Shown here: positions 25,783 through 29,609 of the stretch, piece by piece | Numbering within the stretch: position 1 is the stretch's first letter | How the letters are laid out: every line of letters starts with the position of its first letter | Assembly (NCBI GenBank): GCA_947175655.1 | Contig: CAMWNQ010000004.1 | Span: 1 to 29,609, forward strand | Reading direction: 5' to 3' | Length of the DNA stretch: 29,609 nt | Source: an uncultured Clostridia bacterium | GTDB taxonomy: Bacteria > Bacillota > Clostridia > Oscillospirales > Ruminococcaceae | Notes under the pieces: generated by a model | Told to the model about the DNA's origin: nothing | Database searches by the model: none | The model's input: the letters and a program-made list of their open reading frames with translations, nothing else | Position numbers and translations under genes: made by a program

Positions 25783-25809
25783 GCAGGAGCTTTTAAACTC
25801 CTGCTTTTT
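25783..25809. terminator. Bidirectional terminator between proA operon and cdaR
   Basis: GCAGGAG (25783-25789) pairs perfectly with CTCCTGC (25798-25804) around an 8-base loop. T-runs follow on both strands (TTTTTATTTT on plus, a six-T run on minus), as expected between convergent genes. Confidence 0.9.
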
Positions 25810-25812
25810 ATT

Positions 25813-27150
25813 TTAATCATTGGTTTTTGTTGTAGTAGTAGTTTGTACTGATGAACTTGAATTATATGAAGTAGTGGTTTGTTTTTCAGTTTTGTTAACA
25901 GCTACCTTGCAAGTTCCGTATTGCCATACATTATTATATCTAGGACAGGATATAGTTACTGAATGACTGAATGAATTGCTGTTGGAAGTTTCATTCAGAA
26001 GATTAACATCAGCAACAATATCATTGGCAGTTAAATCTTCTATAACATCTTCTGGACCTATAACTGTTATATTTATTCTTTTTGAGATTATTTCATAGTC
26101 ATAGTTGGGTTGTGGATTGCTTATTGATATATCATTTATTATAAGGTCTTTTTTTGCAAGATTGTCATTTTCAAGTTTTATTGCAACTGTTTCAAGATTG
26201 GATTGATTTATATAATCTTTTGTATCAACTGGCAGAACTGTTGAATATCCGATGTCAATATCGCTTAAAAGTATTTTTCCGATTTCAAATGGATTTGCAA
26301 ATTCTGTTGAACTGTTTGATGAGGCAAGAACTATATTATTAGCAGACATCGAGAATTTCAGAAAGTCCTTGTCAAAATTGGACGGTGCATTTAGTATTGA
26401 TACAGATAAATCTACAGTTTTCTGTGTAAGAACTGGTATATATATAGTGATACTGTTTTTGCCTAATGTCAAATCTTTGCTTTCAATGACAGCACCTTCT
26501 TCAGTATATAACCTTATTTCATCACTTTGAAGAGTATATGAAGAATCCAAAACGGCTTCTTTTGTTGAAAGAGCTTTACAGTCTGCAATCTTATTCAGTT
26601 GTTCTGAAGGACCTGTAATTTTTATTGATGCTGGTTCGCAGGAAAAGTCGTCAGGGTCAATAGTTTTGTTTTCAGCAAAAGTTATATTAGGAATTTCCGG
26701 AGATACTGGGAATTCACGGGTTTCTATTTTGTCGAGCGTTATTGTTGCTTTTGAAGGATTCATAGTTTTAATTTCAAATTCAGTACCATTTTTGCTTTCA
26801 ACTTTTATAGATACTGTTCTTGTTCCTGCTGATGTTATATTATCGGTTACAAGCTTGGCAGTAAGATTGTTATTTTGAAGATTTCCTATTTCTGTACGGC
26901 TTCCTGAAATTCTGACATCTACTTTTTGAACATCACAGGATATAAGAGTCAGGTCGCTTGTATCAGAAATAGTCATACCTGTTTCAATTGAAAGAGGTAT
27001 GCCCGTAATGGTTGCAGATGTTGTATCATATTTTGTTATTGATATTATAAACCATAAAACAATAGCAATCAATACAGATGAAATTATAAGTGCTATCTGA
27101 CTGTTTAAACTTTCAGACAGTTTTTTTTTGATTTCGGAAAGGTTTTCCAT
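25813..27150 (-). CDS. cdaR: CdaR, YbbR-repeat regulator of the diadenylate cyclase CdaA
   Basis: The 445-residue protein has a single N-terminal membrane helix (about 18-37) and then an extracellular part made of YbbR-like beta repeats of about 80-90 residues each (segments such as TGIPLSIETG, FPVSPEIPN, ITGPSEQLNKI and ITVIGPEDVIEDLTA recur). The last 25 residues are rich in Thr and Ser, like a wall-spanning or linker tail. CdaR binds CdaA and modulates c-di-AMP synthesis. The ATG at 27150 lies 9 bases after the cdaA stop with GGAGG overlapping the cdaA end, so the pair is coupled. Firmicutes usually place glmM next; here a terminator and a convergent gene follow instead. Confidence 0.93.
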   Translation of the reverse strand: MENLSEIKKKLSESLNSQIALIISSVLIAIVLWFIISITKYDTTSATITGIPLSIETGMTISDTSDLTLISCDVQKVDVRISGSRTEIGNLQNNNLTAKLVTDNITSAGTRTVSIKVESKNGTEFEIKTMNPSKATITLDKIETREFPVSPEIPNITFAENKTIDPDDFSCEPASIKITGPSEQLNKIADCKALSTKEAVLDSSYTLQSDEIRLYTEEGAVIESKDLTLGKNSITIYIPVLTQKTVDLSVSILNAPSNFDKDFLKFSMSANNIVLASSNSSTEFANPFEIGKILLSDIDIGYSTVLPVDTKDYINQSNLETVAIKLENDNLAKKDLIINDISISNPQPNYDYEIISKRINITVIGPEDVIEDLTANDIVADVNLLNETSNSNSFSHSVTISCPRYNNVWQYGTCKVAVNKTEKQTTTSYNSSSSVQTTTTTKTND

Positions 27151-27159
27151 ATGTATATA

Positions 27160-28038
27160 TTACCTCCTTTTTTTCAAAAAACTTGAAGGAATTTTTTTCT
27201 TATTGAAAATAATTGAATCCTGACTTTTTGTTATAATTTCCTCTATGAGCAGTTTTTTTAGTTTTTCATGAGTATAGTCTCTTGTAAGAACTCCGTCCAT
27301 AGCAACAGAGATTTGTCCCGTTTCTTCCGATACAACTATTACAATTGAATCAGAATTTTCACTCATACCAATAGCAGCTCTATGACGTGAACCAAGTTTT
27401 TTATTTATAATAGCTTCTTTTTGTGGTTTAGGAAGAAAACAGGCAGCAGCTAATATAATTCCGTCCCTCATAATTACAGCACCATCGTGAAGAGGTGTTT
27501 TAGGATAAAATATGTTTCCGAAAATTTCTTTGCTCGGAATAGCATTCATAATCGTACCTGTTTCAATCTGTTCACCGAGTTTTGTCTGACGTTCCACAAC
27601 TATCAATGCACCAGTACATGTCGCTGAAAGTTCTACACAGGAATCGCATATACTTTGAATTGCATTATCCCATTTTCCGGTAAGGGTTTCCTGAGATTCA
27701 CCGAATCCCAGAATATTGAATCCGAGTTTTGTTCTTCCTACCTTTTCCAAAGCACGTCGCAGTTCTGGCTGGAATAATATAAGTATTGCTATAAGTCCAA
27801 TGTCAAAGGTTTTTGATATTATATATGTAATTGATTTTAACTGCAAAGCATTGCTGACAGCATATCCTACAGCAAGAAGGACAATACCTTTGACGAGCTG
27901 TCCCGCTCTCGTTTCACGGACAAGCTTTATAGCCAGATATATTAAATATGAGAGAATAACTATGTCAATAATGTCAAATATTGTAGCAGTTTTGATAACA
28001 CTTAAAAGAGAATCTTTTATATTTTGCAACAGCGACAC
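27160..28038 (-). CDS. cdaA: Membrane diadenylate cyclase
   Basis: CdaA makes c-di-AMP from two ATP; the messenger controls potassium and osmolyte balance and wall homeostasis. The 292-residue chain has about three N-terminal membrane helices (near 20-40, 48-66, 72-90) and a DisA_N cyclase domain with both catalytic motifs, Asp185-Gly-Ala (PLHDGAVIMRDG) and Arg218-His-Arg (GSRHRAAIGMSE). The start is GTG 28038 with AAAGGGTG about seven bases upstream. It precedes cdaR by 9 bases. A promoter can be drawn at 28127-28154, upstream of a hairpin at 28100-28122, so it need not depend on read-through from the cysteine desulfurase gene. Confidence 0.97.
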   Translation of the reverse strand: MSLLQNIKDSLLSVIKTATIFDIIDIVILSYLIYLAIKLVRETRAGQLVKGIVLLAVGYAVSNALQLKSITYIISKTFDIGLIAILILFQPELRRALEKVGRTKLGFNILGFGESQETLTGKWDNAIQSICDSCVELSATCTGALIVVERQTKLGEQIETGTIMNAIPSKEIFGNIFYPKTPLHDGAVIMRDGIILAAACFLPKPQKEAIINKKLGSRHRAAIGMSENSDSIVIVVSEETGQISVAMDGVLTRDYTHEKLKKLLIEEIITKSQDSIIFNKKKIPSSFLKKRR

Positions 28039-28099
28039 GGAAGCACACCCTTTCTGTATTTTTATAAATATTATATATTTATGATTATGAATTATTATG

Positions 28100-28122
28100 T
28101 ATGAGGGCAGTAAGCCCCCATA
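28100..28122 (-). promoter_or_regulatory. Hairpin in the cdaA leader
   Basis: TATG-a-GGGC (28100-28108) pairs with GCCC-c-CATA (28114-28122) around a 5-base loop with one mismatch. It is the only G/C-rich element in the spacer. There is no T-run on the minus strand, so it is unlikely to be a terminator. It lies at or just after the expected cdaA start of transcription. Confidence 0.4.
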
Positions 28123-28126
28123 TATT

Positions 28127-28154
28127 ATTTTATCATAAATCAGAATAATTTCAA
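28127..28154 (-). promoter_or_regulatory. Possible cdaA promoter
   Basis: On the minus strand TTGAAA (28154-28149) and TAAAAT (28132-28127) are 16 bases apart in the spacer after the cysteine desulfurase stop. The match is fair in an AT-rich background. Confidence 0.4.
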
Positions 28155-28161
28155 TAGTTTT

Positions 28162-29331
28162 TTATGAATTTTTATTGCTTTGTATATTTTTAATTAAATT
28201 AGCCATTTTAATTACTTCTCTTTCACTGTTGAAAACGGATGGTGAAAATCTTACAGTTCCGGTTTTGGTTCCAAGACTGCTATGGGCAAGTGCAGAACAG
28301 TGAAATCCTGCACGAAGACAGAATCCTTTTTCTGATAATATATTTGCAACATCTTCTGAATTCATATCCTTTATATTAAATGAAATCAAAGGTACATAAT
28401 GACATTGAGGATTTCTATATATTATAACATTATCTGTATTTTTAAGATGTTTCATAAAAATATCACATAAATGCGTTTCGTGTTCAAATATTTTTTTCAT
28501 ACCTATTTTTTTAATAAAATCTATTCCGGCAGATACAGAAACAACACCTATAATGTTAATAGTACCACTTTCAAGGGAATCCGGCAAAAAATCAGGTTGT
28601 TTAAGACTTGATGATGTACTTCCTGTACCACCTTGGATTATTGGTGATATTTTAAACTTTCCGTCTGATATGAGAAGACCCGTACCAGTAATTCCATACA
28701 ATCCCTTATGACCAGCAGTACATAATATATTAATTCCATCTGACATTTTAAGGTCAATTATTCCAGCAGCCTGTGCAGCATCAGCAATAAAGCAGATATT
28801 TTTTTCACGACAAAGTTCCGCAATTTCTTTATACGGCAAAATCTGACCTGTCACATTGCTTGCTATTGTGCATACTATAGCTTTTGTATCTGGAGTTATA
28901 AGTTCACGAAAGCTTTTTACAGTTTGATTATCATCAGGATAAATTCTTGCAACAGAAAGTTTTGCTTTATTTTTTCTGAGAAGTTCTACAGCTGGTCTTG
29001 CTGATGAGTTGTGTTCAAGTTCGCTTATTATAATATGACCGCCGTTGTTCATAATTCCCTGAATGGCAAGATTGAGAGCGTGAGTGCAGTTCAGAGTAAA
29101 TACAATATTTTCGGGTTCGGCATCAAAAAAATCTGCTATTTTTTCTCTTGTTTCAAATACAGCAGCTGAGGTCTTTTCAGTAAGTTTATGACCTCCTCTT
29201 CCTGCATTTCCACCATATTCTCTTATGGCATTATTTACTGCTCTTCTTACTTCCATTGGTTTTGGATAAGTTGTTGCTGCATTATCAAAATTTATGATAT
29301 TGATATTATTATTGTTGAAATTATTGTTCAT
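28162..29331 (-). CDS. Cysteine desulfurase / selenocysteine lyase-like PLP enzyme (EF2568 type)
   Basis: The 389-residue class V aminotransferase-fold enzyme removes sulfur from cysteine (or possibly selenium from selenocysteine) as an enzyme-bound persulfide. The start of the fold is INFDNAATTYPKP. PLP contacts are His107, Asp184 (IADAAQ) and Lys209 in GHKGLYG. The mobile-loop Cys345 sits in RAGFHCSALAH. The pattern fits the clostridial/enterococcal family found beside DUF3343 proteins, and such a protein precedes it here with a 1-base gap. I chose ATG 29331, nine bases after GGAGG; an ATG at 29361 would lie inside the upstream gene. The N-terminus before the fold is Asn-rich. There is no iscU or other Fe-S scaffold gene nearby. 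Confidence 0.93.
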   Translation of the reverse strand: MNNNFNNNNINIINFDNAATTYPKPMEVRRAVNNAIREYGGNAGRGGHKLTEKTSAAVFETREKIADFFDAEPENIVFTLNCTHALNLAIQGIMNNGGHIIISELEHNSSARPAVELLRKNKAKLSVARIYPDDNQTVKSFRELITPDTKAIVCTIASNVTGQILPYKEIAELCREKNICFIADAAQAAGIIDLKMSDGINILCTAGHKGLYGITGTGLLISDGKFKISPIIQGGTGSTSSSLKQPDFLPDSLESGTINIIGVVSVSAGIDFIKKIGMKKIFEHETHLCDIFMKHLKNTDNVIIYRNPQCHYVPLISFNIKDMNSEDVANILSEKGFCLRAGFHCSALAHSSLGTKTGTVRFSPSVFNSEREVIKMANLIKNIQSNKNS

Positions 29332-29332
29332 T

Positions 29333-29554
29333 TTAAATATCCTCCTTCCTGAGTTTTTCAAAAGGAATAGAATATTTTTCCAGAATTTCTTTTGCTTTTG
29401 TACAGTCTCCTCCGAAGTTTATATAATATCCACATCCAGTATTTGAGTTGCTCTGATTTCTTTTTACTTCACAAGTATACCCTCTCGCCTTTAAAATTTT
29501 TTGAGCTTTCATAGCTAAGGTATATGAGGGCATATCCACAGCACAATGTGTCAT
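29333..29554 (-). CDS. DUF3343 putative Se/S carrier-like protein
   Basis: The 73-residue protein fits the DUF3343 family, described as a putative selenium/sulfur carrier. It shows a short beta-alpha-beta layout, with MTHCAVDMPSYTLAMKAQKIL at the start and the conserved Cys-Gly in NTGCGYYINF. It would accept persulfide from the desulfurase encoded next, whose start codon lies 1 base past its stop. I prefer ATG 29554, eight bases after AGGGG; a GTG at 29563 is in frame but overlaps that ribosome site. Three cysteines (in THC, YTC, GCG) plus one in GDC are candidate carriers. The rest of the window to 29609 is AT-rich and holds no visible gene. Confidence 0.82.
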   Translation of the reverse strand: MTHCAVDMPSYTLAMKAQKILKARGYTCEVKRNQSNSNTGCGYYINFGGDCTKAKEILEKYSIPFEKLRKEDI

Positions 29555-29609
29555 ATAAATCACCCCTCACATATTGCAGTATTTAAAATTATTATCCGCA
29601 ATATATTAT

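Noticed and set aside
27716..28084. 122-codon plus-strand frame opposite cdaA
   Set aside because: It is antisense to the membrane and cyclase portions of CdaA and shows no independent support.
28100..28122. Terminator after the cysteine desulfurase gene
   Set aside because: The hairpin has no T-run on the minus strand and has a mismatch in a short stem, so it is listed only as a leader hairpin.

Overview
This window looks like ordinary chromosome from a low-GC, Gram-positive Clostridia, most likely a Ruminococcus-type member of the Oscillospiraceae. That placement is an inference. It rests on Firmicutes-type -10/-35 promoters and GGAGG ribosome sites, the cdaA-cdaR pair, a MarR plus heterodimeric ABC exporter operon of a kind common in gut Clostridia, an RpoC with a Cys-rich insertion, and a Se/S-type cysteine desulfurase with its DUF3343 partner. 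I see no transposase, integrase, phage gene, tRNA or rRNA.

Layout. (1) 1-4413, plus strand: a promoter with a perfect palindromic operator, a MarR repressor, and the two halves of an ABC exporter, closed by a strong terminator. (2) 4425-14743, minus strand: rpoB-rpoC with its own consensus promoter and terminator, then purA with its own promoter and a downstream membrane protein carrying five Pro-x-Leu-Asp motifs. (3) 14744-15141: a divergent intergenic region holding the rpoB promoter, an opposing plus-strand promoter, and a terminator that together would make a short RNA. (4) 15142-25776, plus strand: an unknown membrane protein, comM, a RodA-like SEDS polymerase, a GNAT acetyltransferase, guaA, a small membrane protein, a D-2-hydroxyacid dehydrogenase, proB, a roughly 200-nt structured intergenic region, proA, and a single-pass membrane protein. 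This run ends in a bidirectional terminator. (5) 25813-29554, minus strand: DUF3343 protein, cysteine desulfurase, cdaA and cdaR.

Functionally the window mixes housekeeping modules: transcription (RNA polymerase beta and beta'), purine synthesis (purA for AMP, guaA for GMP), proline synthesis (proB, proA), cell wall elongation (RodA-like), DNA uptake or recombination (comM), c-di-AMP signalling (cdaA, cdaR) and sulfur or selenium mobilisation. The least explained pieces are the structured proB-proA spacer (with an end resembling a type I-C CRISPR repeat and a possible 12-residue leader peptide), the face-to-face promoters upstream of rpoB, the acidic tail of RpoB, the Cys-rich insert of RpoC, and three membrane proteins with disordered, motif-repeating cytoplasmic regions. 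I did not find a clear new multi-gene defence or mobile system. All functional calls come from reading motifs by eye; no database search was run.
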